From NCBI RefSeq assembly GCF_963675815.1, contig NZ_OY776574.1, forward strand, positions 2,722,001-2,786,000: a DNA stretch of 64,000 nucleotides. The letters are read 5' to 3'. The notes beneath the pieces are model-generated. The model was not told the origin of the DNA, did no database searches, and worked only from the letters and a program-made list of their open reading frames with translations. The DNA comes from an uncultured Desulfuromusa sp. GTDB lineage: Bacteria; Desulfobacterota; Desulfuromonadia; Desulfuromonadales; Geopsychrobacteraceae. Position 1 is the stretch's first letter. Each line of letters opens with the position of its first letter. Positions 46,001-54,140 of this stretch are shown here, in pieces. The position numbers and the translations under genes are program-made.

Positions 46001-47448
46001 AAAACTTGACGAAATCAGATTATGAACATCAGTTTTTTGTTGATTTAACACCAACGGTCAAAGCGTTAAGTTCTAAACTGACAATGTTGGCTGGAGGACT
46101 TGGAAATGGTGGGAAGGGTGTCTTTACTCTGAAGCTTTATGAAGAAGACTCTAGTGGAAACGTCATAATAGACGCTGATAGCTATAATACATCAACCCCT
46201 GTGGCGACTATCGCAAATATGGTTCAGTGGGAATATCCGATAGTAGGTTCTGTTGATGATGATTTGGGTAATATTTACAGCAAGCCGGCCATTGTCCGCA
46301 GCAATGACCCCAATTATGAATGGGTTATTATTGTTGGAAATGGTTATAGCAGCACCAATGAAACAGCGGCTCTGTACATTTTTTCACTCAATGGAACTTT
46401 GATTAAAAAAATAATGACAGAAGCTTCCGGCTCAAATGGGTTGTCCGAACCATCCATTATAGATGCTAATGGTGATTACAAGGCAGACTATGCTTATGCT
46501 GGTGACCTGAACGGGAATATGTGGAAGTTTGATTTAACTTCCACAAGTTCGACAAACTGGGATATTGCATACAAGGATGAAAGCAATAGTCCTGCACCAT
46601 TATTCACTGCCTTGGGCCAACCTATCACCTCACGGCCAGATGTGATGTACCATTGTAAAAAACATGGCTATATGGTCGTTTTTGGCACGGGCAAGTTTTT
46701 GGGGGAATCGGACCGGACCGATAATACAGTACAGACGATTTATGGCCTCTGGGACTATGGTGACGACAGTGATGACAGTGAATATTTGGGACAAGTATCC
46801 ACTCGCACAGCGTCAGATGCTGAATTGAGCCGTAATAATTTGAAATTACTTCGTCAAACGGTTGTTGATGCCAGGTTTATTGACAGTAGTTTGTACCGAA
46901 CCTTGTCGGATAATCAGCCTATATCAACAGGTACACTACCGCAATTATGGCCCGTAGCTGATGATAGTACTGAAGGGCAGAAAAGCGATCCAACCCTTTA
47001 TGCCGGATGGTTTTTTGACCTCAGACCTGAAGAAGATTCTGATGATGACAATGATGATGATTCTTATGTCGGTGAACGGGTAGTCAAAGATGTTATCATA
47101 AGTAATGGTCGTGCTTTTATTGTCTCTTTTGTGCCGAATAGTTCACCTTGTTCGGGAGGCGGCGACTCTTTTTTATACATTATGGATGCCTGCGACGGTG
47201 GACGTTTAGACACTGCACAATTTAATTTAACTACAGATGATGACCTAATTGAAATAACTGTAGACGGTGAACCAGTGAGGGTAGCGCCTACTGGGAAAGC
47301 TTATGCTGGAATGTTACATGAGCCTACGTTCGTTTCTACCTCGGGCGAAAAAGATAAAATATATATCAGTTCTACGACTGGTGAAATTATTGAAGAAGAT
47401 GTAGAGAAGGATAAAGTTGGTACATTTTACTGGCGATTGTTGAATTAA
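43048..47448 (+). CDS. pilY1: PilY1 pilus-tip adhesin with two golvesin/Xly-like inserts
   Basis: A 1466-residue exported protein (signal peptide ending PAAFA). A von Willebrand A-type metal site, FLMDDSGSM, lies near residue 50, and the VWA-like parts continue after about residue 580. Between them lie two copies of a domain of about 135 residues (about 154-288 and 435-571). Both contain WWNCY.DRDQHA and CG.WVLLGGPY, resembling the golvesin C-terminal/Xly carbohydrate-binding-like domain. The C-terminal half is the PilY1/PilC beta-propeller. Near residue 1139, DANGDYKADYAYAGDLNGN matches the calcium site that controls PilY1 in Pseudomonas. It should sit at the pilus tip for adhesion and surface sensing. 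It is larger than Pseudomonas PilY1, partly through the inserts. Confidence 0.92.
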   Translation: MLKRDLLLICCLCLFAPAAFAGDIDISNTPMETKVQSAPPLVMFLMDDSGSMDWEVMTPELDGKFGGDEYVLPEVGSNYSGDVLSGSERLEWKSQWSGYNKIFYNPQTSYRPWPGKADASTLTPLGNAHSGTATLDLNAEYTSVNLTFTGQIVGDNDDSTYTEIGSWINSSSPDPYGGSARYTSTESSATWSLTIPEAGSYDVYSWWNCYNDRDQHAQYTIKHAGSTTIINDVNQRDELGNTCGDWVLLGGPYSFDVGTGDSVSVARHSGSNGNSTLADAIRLLPAGSVSSGSVLSIKNAHYYTKDSDGNTYLVNFDPVNVTRSYYLLNDQDSNDRVDDEELTLVAEADIPTSIKKAKYDEDGNIIGYYTAAEDLQNFANWYTFFRRREFTVKAAVSQSVREMEGVKVGFHTINHTVIQPVLPIKLDMSANEVVVVDDSDAGYNESGNWTDSNSSSPYDNGARYTTSSGSSATWNLNIPSTGTYNVYAWWNCYSDRDQHARYTINHAGSTTTINDVNQRDASGNTCGEWVLLGGPYTFNEGTGDSISVTRHSGSNGSSTVADAVMVESTTVSYANFDETDTLLDQIYSIDSNGGTPLRQGLQDIGQYYDQDDGNSGNIGTSPFSSETDGGACQKSYAIAMTDGFWNGSSPGVGNTDNDDTSYSGVAPYTDSYSDTLADVAMQYYFEDIANSLTNIVPTSSCDQASHQHMVTYSVSFGVTGTLDPDDLDADGNPGPYYEDDPCFLNEATPTPTWTNPGSGDSEKIDDLWHAAVNGRGLYFNAQSPEQLVDALTEIVAATSKPASGASVSVNSNELQEGLAVYQTRYVANEWSGDVVAYPVDPYSGAILNTESDILWHARDEIQDISYLNRKIVTYDGSVGINFSYGSLTNTQKELLLFATEDPSTDVDLATARLDYLRGRNDEVSTYSFRYRERNLGDIVHSAPSLSPDSETIYVGANDGMLHAIDTETGEERFAYVPNLVFANLKNLTKSDYEHQFFVDLTPTVKALSSKLTMLAGGLGNGGKGVFTLKLYEEDSSGNVIIDADSYNTSTPVATIANMVQWEYPIVGSVDDDLGNIYSKPAIVRSNDPNYEWVIIVGNGYSSTNETAALYIFSLNGTLIKKIMTEASGSNGLSEPSIIDANGDYKADYAYAGDLNGNMWKFDLTSTSSTNWDIAYKDESNSPAPLFTALGQPITSRPDVMYHCKKHGYMVVFGTGKFLGESDRTDNTVQTIYGLWDYGDDSDDSEYLGQVSTRTASDAELSRNNLKLLRQTVVDARFIDSSLYRTLSDNQPISTGTLPQLWPVADDSTEGQKSDPTLYAGWFFDLRPEEDSDDDNDDDSYVGERVVKDVIISNGRAFIVSFVPNSSPCSGGGDSFLYIMDACDGGRLDTAQFNLTTDDDLIEITVDGEPVRVAPTGKAYAGMLHEPTFVSTSGEKDKIYISSTTGEIIEEDVEKDKVGTFYWRLLN
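43510..44760 (+). repeat. Direct duplication inside pilY1 (43510-43912 and 44353-44760)
   Basis: The two domain-coding copies are alike at DNA as well as protein level. For example, CATGCGC.ATATACCATCAA near 43694 recurs near 44544. High nucleotide similarity with mainly synonymous changes indicates a fairly recent internal duplication. Confidence 0.8.
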
Positions 47449-47461
47449 TTTGGAGTTAAAG

Positions 47462-47761
47462 ATGCTGAAAAAACTTGTTCTTAGTTTGTTGTGTTTTGTT
47501 TTTGCTGTGTCCACTTTCTGCTATGCTGCGACCTTCGAACCAGACTGGGACCATAAAGGTCCACTTGATAGCTTGGAACAGGATTACATCATCGTTAGTG
47601 ATAGTAGATACAAACTTTCATCGATGGTCAGATTTTTAGCTTTTAGCGAGAAATATGTGACACGTGGTCACTTTAAAAATGGTTCTAAGGTGGTTTTGAC
47701 TTTGAATGAGGACAAAAGTGAAGTTATTGCCGTTTGGCTTGACGATAAAGAGCTACCTTAG
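47462..47761 (+). CDS. PilY2-like small exported protein
   Basis: A 99-residue protein with a signal peptide (LKKLVLSLLCFVFAVSTFCYA). A short beta-rich mature part follows (DYIIVSDSRYKLSSMV, KNGSKVVLTLNEDKSEVIAVWL), similar in size, position and pattern to PilY2, which follows PilY1 in Pseudomonas. TGGAG six bases before ATG 47462 fixes the start. It is the last gene of the minor pilin operon. Confidence 0.65.
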   Translation: MLKKLVLSLLCFVFAVSTFCYAATFEPDWDHKGPLDSLEQDYIIVSDSRYKLSSMVRFLAFSEKYVTRGHFKNGSKVVLTLNEDKSEVIAVWLDDKELP

Positions 47762-47801
47762 CCCTTAAATACACATTTTTTTGAGTGAAAATATAAGTTT
47801 G

Positions 47802-47828
47802 GGGTGTCGGTATCGACACCCTTTTTTT
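47802..47828 (+). terminator. Terminator of the minor pilin operon
   Basis: An eight-bp perfect stem, GGGTGTCG (47802-47809) and CGACACCC (47814-47821), with a GTAT loop, followed by seven Ts. Confidence 0.9.
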
Positions 47829-47994
47829 GTCTGAAAGTCTTTAAGGAAATGTTCTTTTGCATACTTAAAAGATTTTAGTATTTAATGGCAACAAATGAAA
47901 TGAAGAGATATTTGTGCTTGTTTCATCGAAGGATATTCCGCTAATATCTACTGAGTTTATTATATCTAACATGTTTTACTGGAATTGCTTGGTT

Positions 47995-48957
47995 ATGCAA
48001 ACATTAGGCTCCCTTACTGAACTTACTAGGACCTTTGCTTCCTCTGTCGTAACTCTGGGCAATTTTGATGGCGTCCATCTCGGGCACCGTGAGCTGTTTC
48101 GCCATCTGGTCAAGACCGCTCGTCAGTTGAATTGCCCTTCCGTTGTTTTCACCTTTGACCCTCATCCCCTTAAGCTTCTGGCTCCAGAGAGGGCCCCTTT
48201 GCTTCTAAATACCCCTGCAGAAAAACAGAGGTTGATCGCCGCTTCACATGTCGATTATTTGATTAAATTCCCCTTTACAGAAGCTTTCGCAGCGATGCCC
48301 CCGGAGCAATTTGTCGAAGATATTTTGTTGGCTAAATTGCATATCAAGGCTTTGGTTGTTGGGTACGATTATGCTTTTGGCAAAGGGCGACGCGGCAATG
48401 CTGAATTTCTTAAATCATGCGGAGAAGAACGAGGATTTTCTGTCGAAGTTTTACAGCCAGTAGGAGCAGATGGGTTACCCTATAGTTCAACCCGGATTCG
48501 TGCCATGGTCGCGGCAGGGGATATGACCGGAGTTGTACGTTTGCTTGGGCGACAGTATAATCTGGAAGGTCTGGTCGTCCCAGGAGATCAGCGGGGGAGA
48601 GAACTGGGATTCCCGACGGCAAATCTGGAAACGGATAAAGAACTGTTACCTCCTTCTGGTGTTTATGCCGTCAAAGTTCGACATGATTTGCAGGAATATG
48701 GAGGCGTGGTGAATATTGGCACCCGTCCAACCTTTGATGGGAAAAAATCGACAATTGAGGTTTATCTTCTAGATTATACTGGACAGTTGTATGGGCAAAA
48801 ATTGAGGATGTATTTCGTTGAACGACTGCGTGGTGAAAAGAAATTTTCCAGTGTCGATCAGCTTGTTGACGCCATAGAGGACGATATTGCTCAGGCCCGA
48901 CCGATTCTACAGGCCACTCAAATCATTCAGTATAGGGAATACCTTTCGTTAAAGTGA
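47995..48957 (+). CDS. ribF: Bifunctional riboflavin kinase/FAD synthetase
   Basis: A 320-residue protein. The N-terminal adenylyltransferase domain has VTLGNFDGVHLGH and YSSTRIR. The C-terminal riboflavin kinase domain has GVVNIGTRPTFDGKKSTIEVYLLD. It makes FMN and FAD. ATG 47995 gives the usual N-terminus; the frame is open from 47914 but the added residues are not family-like. It has no close link to the pilus genes in function. Confidence 0.95.
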   Translation: MQTLGSLTELTRTFASSVVTLGNFDGVHLGHRELFRHLVKTARQLNCPSVVFTFDPHPLKLLAPERAPLLLNTPAEKQRLIAASHVDYLIKFPFTEAFAAMPPEQFVEDILLAKLHIKALVVGYDYAFGKGRRGNAEFLKSCGEERGFSVEVLQPVGADGLPYSSTRIRAMVAAGDMTGVVRLLGRQYNLEGLVVPGDQRGRELGFPTANLETDKELLPPSGVYAVKVRHDLQEYGGVVNIGTRPTFDGKKSTIEVYLLDYTGQLYGQKLRMYFVERLRGEKKFSSVDQLVDAIEDDIAQARPILQATQIIQYREYLSLK

Positions 48958-49092
48958 TTTTTGTGGACAAATAAAGACAAAATAAGTGCGGGTCAGCTGT
49001 CCACAGAAAACACGGAATGCCCGGAAAAAAGACACTTGAGAAGACTTTTTTTGTTACTTCCGAGTTTTTAGTGGAAAAAGGTTTTAAAGTTT

Positions 49093-49947
49093 ATGATCAC
49101 TTTATCGGGTAAAAGCAAAGTCTATGGTATTCTCGGTGACCCAGTTGCCCACTCTCTTTCCCCTTTAATGCACAATCATGCATTACAATCTCATGATATT
49201 AATGCTGTCTATGTCCCATTTCACGTGGCCCCGGATGCATTGGCTGCCGCTGTGGGCGGGCTGCGCGCTCTCGATATTGCTGGCGTCAATGTCACGATCC
49301 CGCATAAAGAAACGATTTTGTCTTTTCTTGACCAGGTAGACCCGTCAGCTCAACTCATTGGCGCAGTGAATACTGTGGTTAACAATAACGGTAGGTTGAT
49401 CGGATATAATACTGATGCGACTGGTTTTATCAGTGCTGTCAAACAGGAGCTGAAATTCGATCCTGCCGGCCGCAAAGTGTTAATCCTGGGTGCAGGGGGG
49501 GCTTGCCGTGCAGCTGTCGTGGCATTGGCATCTGCAGGGGGCAGAACGGTGACTATTGCAAACAGAAATAAATCAAGGGCTGAAGAACTGGTGCATGGTC
49601 TTGAACCCCATTTTTCTGCGGTGCAATTTGTTGCTACGGACTATTATGATGAACGTTTTTTTGATTCATTGTCGATAGCGGATTTAATCGTCAATACAAC
49701 ATCTGTTGGTTTGCATGGAGAAGATGTAAAATTTTTACCATTGGAGAACATTAAGTGTAGCGCATTAATATTTGATATGATATATTCGCTCACTGAGACT
49801 CCGCTTATTAAAAATGCTCGGTCGAAAAATCTTTTATGTGCCGACGGTTTAGGTATGCTGGCAGCCCAGGGAGAAGAGGCTTTCTATCTTTGGACAGGGG
49901 TCAGACTTCCTGCGGGATTTATGCAAAACGTTCTTATGTCTGGATGA
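49093..49947 (+). CDS. aroE: Shikimate dehydrogenase
   Basis: A 284-residue NADP enzyme reducing 3-dehydroshikimate in aromatic amino acid synthesis. HSLSPLMHN, NVTIPHKE (catalytic Lys), YNTDATGF (catalytic Asp) and the nucleotide loop GAGGACRAA are present. It lies just before pilB, as often seen in related genomes. Confidence 0.96.
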   Translation: MITLSGKSKVYGILGDPVAHSLSPLMHNHALQSHDINAVYVPFHVAPDALAAAVGGLRALDIAGVNVTIPHKETILSFLDQVDPSAQLIGAVNTVVNNNGRLIGYNTDATGFISAVKQELKFDPAGRKVLILGAGGACRAAVVALASAGGRTVTIANRNKSRAEELVHGLEPHFSAVQFVATDYYDERFFDSLSIADLIVNTTSVGLHGEDVKFLPLENIKCSALIFDMIYSLTETPLIKNARSKNLLCADGLGMLAAQGEEAFYLWTGVRLPAGFMQNVLMSG

Positions 49948-50006
49948 ACAGTTAAGTAGTTCAAGTAAATCGTCAATTAAATGTAAATGGAAGGGGTTGT
50001 GGTTAG

Positions 50007-51710
50007 ATGAGTGTCAGTCGACTAGGAGAATTGCTGGTTCGAAATCAATTGATTTCTGATAACCAGTTGGCTAATGCCATCTCAGAGCAAAAAAAAGAAG
50101 GTATTCGCCTGGGCGCGGCTTTAGTAAAGCTGGGTTATGTTCAGGAGCATGATCTCGCTTCTTTTTTGTCTAAGCACTACGGTGTCCCTTCTATTGATCT
50201 TGCTGAATTTGATGTTGATCCGGCTATTGTTTCTCTGGTTCCTTCTGAAGTCGCACAAAAATATCAACTTGTTCCTATAAACCGTGCCGGCGCGACCTTG
50301 ATTGTTGCGATGGCCGACCCATCAAATATCTTTGCCATTGACGATATCAAGTTCATGACCGGCTTTAATGTTGAAGTTGTTGTTGCTGCAGAAGCTGCAA
50401 TCAAGGACGCAATTGATAAGCTTTATGATCAAAGTTCAACCATGGCTGATGCCTTGGAAGGTCTTGAGGATTTTGATGATCTGGAGCTTGTTGACGATGT
50501 CGCCTTTGATGATGTCAGCGAATTGGAACGTGCCAGCGAAGATGCACCTGTTGTTAAGTTGGTTAATCTTATTCTCACCGATGCGATCAAGAAAAAAGCA
50601 TCTGATATCCATATCGAACCCTATGAACATGCTTTTCGGGTGCGCTATCGGATTGACGGTGTTTTGTACGAGGTGATGAAACCTCCACGGAAACTGAAAA
50701 ATGCCATTACGTCCCGTCTTAAAATTATGGCGACTATGGATATTGCTGAAAGAAGGCTTCCCCAGGATGGTCGGATAAAGATCAAAATGGGGCGCAATCA
50801 GGAAATGGATTATCGCGTTAACTGTTTGCCAACCTTGTTTGGAGAAAAAGTTGTTCTTCGATTACTTGACAAAAGTAATCTGCAGCTTGATATGACCAAA
50901 CTGGGCTATGAAGAGAAAGCTCTGGAATGGTTTAAGCGCGAAATTCACAAACCGTTTGGAATGGTTCTAGTGACGGGACCGACGGGAAGTGGAAAAACCG
51001 TTTCTCTTTATTCCGCCCTTTCTGAATTGAACGGAACGACAGAGAATATTTCAACCGCCGAGGATCCGGTTGAGTTTAACTTTGCCGGTATCAATCAGGT
51101 CCAGATGCATGAAGAAATTGGTCTTAACTTTGCTGCAGCTCTTCGTGCTTTTTTACGTCAAGATCCCGATATTATCATGATTGGTGAGATACGTGACTTT
51201 GAAACGGCTGAAATTGGTGTAAAGGCCGCTCTAACCGGGCACATGGTTCTTTCAACCTTGCACACCAATGATGCTCCCAGCACAGTTAATCGTCTTTTAA
51301 ATATGGGGATTGAACCCTTTTTGGTTGCTTCGGCGGTCAACTTGATTTCGGCTCAGCGTCTTGGGCGAAGAGTTTGCTCCGAATGCAAAGAGCCCGAAAA
51401 ACATTCTAAGGATGCTCTCATTACCGCCGGGGTCCCAGAGGCTCAAATCGGTAAATTTACATCTTATAAAGGGCGTGGCTGTACGGTTTGTAATGATACA
51501 GGCTATAAAGGTCGTGTTGGTTTTTACCAGGTCATGCCAATGTTTGAGGATATTAAGGAAATGATTTTGTCGGGAGCTAATACTGCAGAAATCAAGCAAG
51601 AATCAATGCGTCTTGGAGTCAAAACCATGCGTCAGTCGGCTTTAACTAAACTGATGGAAGGGGTTACGACACTGGAAGAAGTATTACGAACAACTGTTAC
51701 TGATGATTAA
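50007..51710 (+). CDS. pilB: Type IV pilus extension ATPase PilB
   Basis: A 567-residue hexameric ATPase. It has an N-terminal MshEN/GspE-N domain (MSVSRLGELLVRNQLISDNQL), Walker A GPTGSGKT near residue 325, Asp box and Walker B (DPDIIMIGEIRD), and the tetra-cysteine zinc site CSECKEP...CTVCND. It powers pilus extension from the cytoplasmic face. GGAAGGGG precedes the ATG. Confidence 0.97.
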   Translation: MSVSRLGELLVRNQLISDNQLANAISEQKKEGIRLGAALVKLGYVQEHDLASFLSKHYGVPSIDLAEFDVDPAIVSLVPSEVAQKYQLVPINRAGATLIVAMADPSNIFAIDDIKFMTGFNVEVVVAAEAAIKDAIDKLYDQSSTMADALEGLEDFDDLELVDDVAFDDVSELERASEDAPVVKLVNLILTDAIKKKASDIHIEPYEHAFRVRYRIDGVLYEVMKPPRKLKNAITSRLKIMATMDIAERRLPQDGRIKIKMGRNQEMDYRVNCLPTLFGEKVVLRLLDKSNLQLDMTKLGYEEKALEWFKREIHKPFGMVLVTGPTGSGKTVSLYSALSELNGTTENISTAEDPVEFNFAGINQVQMHEEIGLNFAAALRAFLRQDPDIIMIGEIRDFETAEIGVKAALTGHMVLSTLHTNDAPSTVNRLLNMGIEPFLVASAVNLISAQRLGRRVCSECKEPEKHSKDALITAGVPEAQIGKFTSYKGRGCTVCNDTGYKGRVGFYQVMPMFEDIKEMILSGANTAEIKQESMRLGVKTMRQSALTKLMEGVTTLEEVLRTTVTDD

Positions 51711-51769
51711 GGCAGGTTAAAAGCCGTTTGACATCACAAAAAATTGACCTTATCTGAAAGGATTCCTCC

Positions 51770-52882
51770 ATGGCTAATATGCATCAATTGCTCAAATCTA
51801 TGATTGAGCAGGGTGCTTCAGACTTGCATATATCGACCGGGTCAGCTCCTCAGATCAGAATTGATGGCAAGATGGCCACGATTGGTGGCGCTAATTTAAC
51901 ATCTGCTGAAACAAAGCAGCTTTGTTATAGTGTGTTGACTGATGCTCAAAAGCGCAAGTTTGAAGAAGAAAGTGAGCTTGATCTCTCTTTCGGAGTTAAG
52001 GGCCTTTCACGTTTTCGAGGAAATATTTTTGTGCAACGGGGCGCTGTCTCTGGTGCTTTTAGAGCAATACCTTTTGAGATCAAGTCTTTTGATGATCTCG
52101 GTTTGCCCCCTGTTGTCAGGGGCTTGTCAAAGAAACCCCGGGGATTGATTCTCGTTACCGGTCCCACTGGGAGCGGCAAGACAACAACTTTAGCTGCGAT
52201 CATTGATGCGATTAACAGTGAGCGTAGCGAACACATTATCACCATTGAAGATCCTATTGAGTATTTACATCCACACAAAAAATGCCTGGTTAATCAACGG
52301 GAAGTTGGAGCTGACACCCAGTCGTTTAAAAAAGCTTTGAAATATATTTTGCGTCAGGACCCCGATGTGGTTTTGCTGGGCGAATTACGTGATATAGAAA
52401 CAATTGAAGCAGCGTTGACCATTGCTGAGACAGGGCATCTTTGTTTTGCAACGTTGCATACCAATTCCTGTGTGCAGACTATGAACAGGATTATTGATGT
52501 TTTTCCTGATACACAACAATCTCAGGTGAGAACCCAACTGTCTTTTGTCCTGGAAGGTGTTTTGTCTCAGACATTGATGCCTCAAGCCAACGGAAAAGGG
52601 CGTGTTATGGCATTGGAAGTGATGGTGCCGAATCCCGCAATCCGAAATTTAATCAGGGAAGATAAAATCCATCAAATTTATTCGCAAATGCAGATAGGAC
52701 AGGATAAATTTTCAATGCAGACATTAAACCAGTCTTTGTTCCTGTTGGCTCATTCGCGGCAAATTACTCAGGAGGATGCAATGTCGCGTTCTCATGATCT
52801 GGATGAATTAAAGCAGATGTTTGCGAATCCCGGTGCCGTTCTTGGCCGGAAGAAAGCAATCAGTGGCGGGCAGGGCCGATAG
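51770..52882 (+). CDS. pilT: Type IV pilus retraction ATPase PilT
   Basis: A 370-residue ATPase with ASDLHISTGS at the N-terminus, Walker A GPTGSGKTTT near residue 130, DPDVVLLGELRD, and the AIRNLIRE motif typical of PilT. It depolymerises pili for twitching and DNA uptake. It lies between pilB and pilC, transcribed in the same direction. Confidence 0.97.
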   Translation: MANMHQLLKSMIEQGASDLHISTGSAPQIRIDGKMATIGGANLTSAETKQLCYSVLTDAQKRKFEEESELDLSFGVKGLSRFRGNIFVQRGAVSGAFRAIPFEIKSFDDLGLPPVVRGLSKKPRGLILVTGPTGSGKTTTLAAIIDAINSERSEHIITIEDPIEYLHPHKKCLVNQREVGADTQSFKKALKYILRQDPDVVLLGELRDIETIEAALTIAETGHLCFATLHTNSCVQTMNRIIDVFPDTQQSQVRTQLSFVLEGVLSQTLMPQANGKGRVMALEVMVPNPAIRNLIREDKIHQIYSQMQIGQDKFSMQTLNQSLFLLAHSRQITQEDAMSRSHDLDELKQMFANPGAVLGRKKAISGGQGR

Positions 52883-52922
52883 TCAACATTTAACAAATAG
52901 TGTAAATGGAAAGGGGTAGACC

Positions 52923-54140
52923 ATGCCAACATTCGCTTGGACAGGCCGGGCAAGAGATGGAAAAAGTGCCAAAGGGACCATGGATGCTGCTAGTGAAGCA
53001 GCCGTTATGGCAAATTTGCGTCGCCAGGGTGTGCAGGCCAATAAGATAAAACAAGCTGGCAAGGGACTGAATGCAGAACTCAATATCGGATTCCTGAAGC
53101 CTAAGATCACAACCAAGGATATTGTTGTTTTTACCCGTCAGTTTGCTACTATGATTGATGCTGGATTACCGTTGGTGCAATGTTTGGATATTTTATCTAC
53201 CCAGCAGGATAACAAAACCTTCAAAGAAATATTAGTCAAGGTTAAGGATGATGTTGAATCTGGATCAACTTTTGCGGACGCTTTGAAAAAACACCCCAAG
53301 GCGTTTAATGAACTTTACGTTAACCTGGTTGCAGCCGGAGAAGTTGGTGGTATTCTCGATACGATTTTGAATCGTCTTGCTGTGTATATTGAAAAAGCAT
53401 TGAAACTGAAAAAACAGGTTAAGAGTGCGATGACCTACCCGACAACAATCATTGGGATCGCTTTTGTTGTTATTGCTGTTATTCTGGTTTTTGTCATCCC
53501 AGCTTTTGAAAAAATGTTTGCTGATTTTGGTGGTGCTTTACCTGCCCCGACACAGATCGTTATTAATCTCAGTAACTTTATACAAGACTATATTCTCGTC
53601 ATTATTGGGGCAATTATCTTTATTATCTTTGCCGCAAAAAAAATCTATGCGTCAAATAAAGGCCGGGATAAAATTGACAATTGGGCCTTAAAATTACCTG
53701 TTTTTGGAGTTTTGATTCGTAAGGTTGCCGTGGCCAAATTTGCGCGGACCATGTCCACGATGATTTCAAGTGGTGTTCCTATTCTTGATGGCCTTGATAT
53801 CGTCAGGAAAACTGCTGGGAATCGCACTGTAGAAAAAGCGATAGCTCAAGTAAGGGCCAGTATCAGTGAAGGTAAGACCATTGCTGAGCCATTAAAAGCA
53901 TCTGGGGTTTTTCCTCCGATGGTTTGCCAGATGATTGAAGTGGGGGAGCAGGCAGGCGCTCTGGACACTATGCTCAGTAAAATTGCTGATTTTTATGATG
54001 ATGAAGTAGACGATGCTGTTGGCAATTTGACCGCTATGATGGAACCACTGCTGATGTTGTTTTTAGGGACAACGGTTGGTGGCCTGGTTATTGCGATGTA
54101 TCTCCCAATCTTCAAGCTGGCAGGAACAGTTGGCGGTTAA
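52923..54140 (+). CDS. pilC: Type IV pilus inner-membrane platform protein PilC
   Basis: A 405-residue protein with two GspF domains (FTRQFATMIDAGLPLVQCLDIL and KFARTMSTMISSGVPILDGLDI) and three membrane helices near 170-195, 220-240 and 375-398. It couples the ATPases to pilin insertion. Its stop shares a base with the pilS start (TAATG). Confidence 0.97.
   Translation: MPTFAWTGRARDGKSAKGTMDAASEAAVMANLRRQGVQANKIKQAGKGLNAELNIGFLKPKITTKDIVVFTRQFATMIDAGLPLVQCLDILSTQQDNKTFKEILVKVKDDVESGSTFADALKKHPKAFNELYVNLVAAGEVGGILDTILNRLAVYIEKALKLKKQVKSAMTYPTTIIGIAFVVIAVILVFVIPAFEKMFADFGGALPAPTQIVINLSNFIQDYILVIIGAIIFIIFAAKKIYASNKGRDKIDNWALKLPVFGVLIRKVAVAKFARTMSTMISSGVPILDGLDIVRKTAGNRTVEKAIAQVRASISEGKTIAEPLKASGVFPPMVCQMIEVGEQAGALDTMLSKIADFYDDEVDDAVGNLTAMMEPLLMLFLGTTVGGLVIAMYLPIFKLAGTVGG

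Noticed and set aside
47762..47994. Possible FMN riboswitch before ribF
   Set aside because: The gap holds the minor pilin terminator and no recognisable RFN element.
48962..49010. TGTGGACA and TGTCCACA inverted pair between ribF and aroE
   Set aside because: The arms are far apart, have no T run and no promoter alignment; chance is likely.
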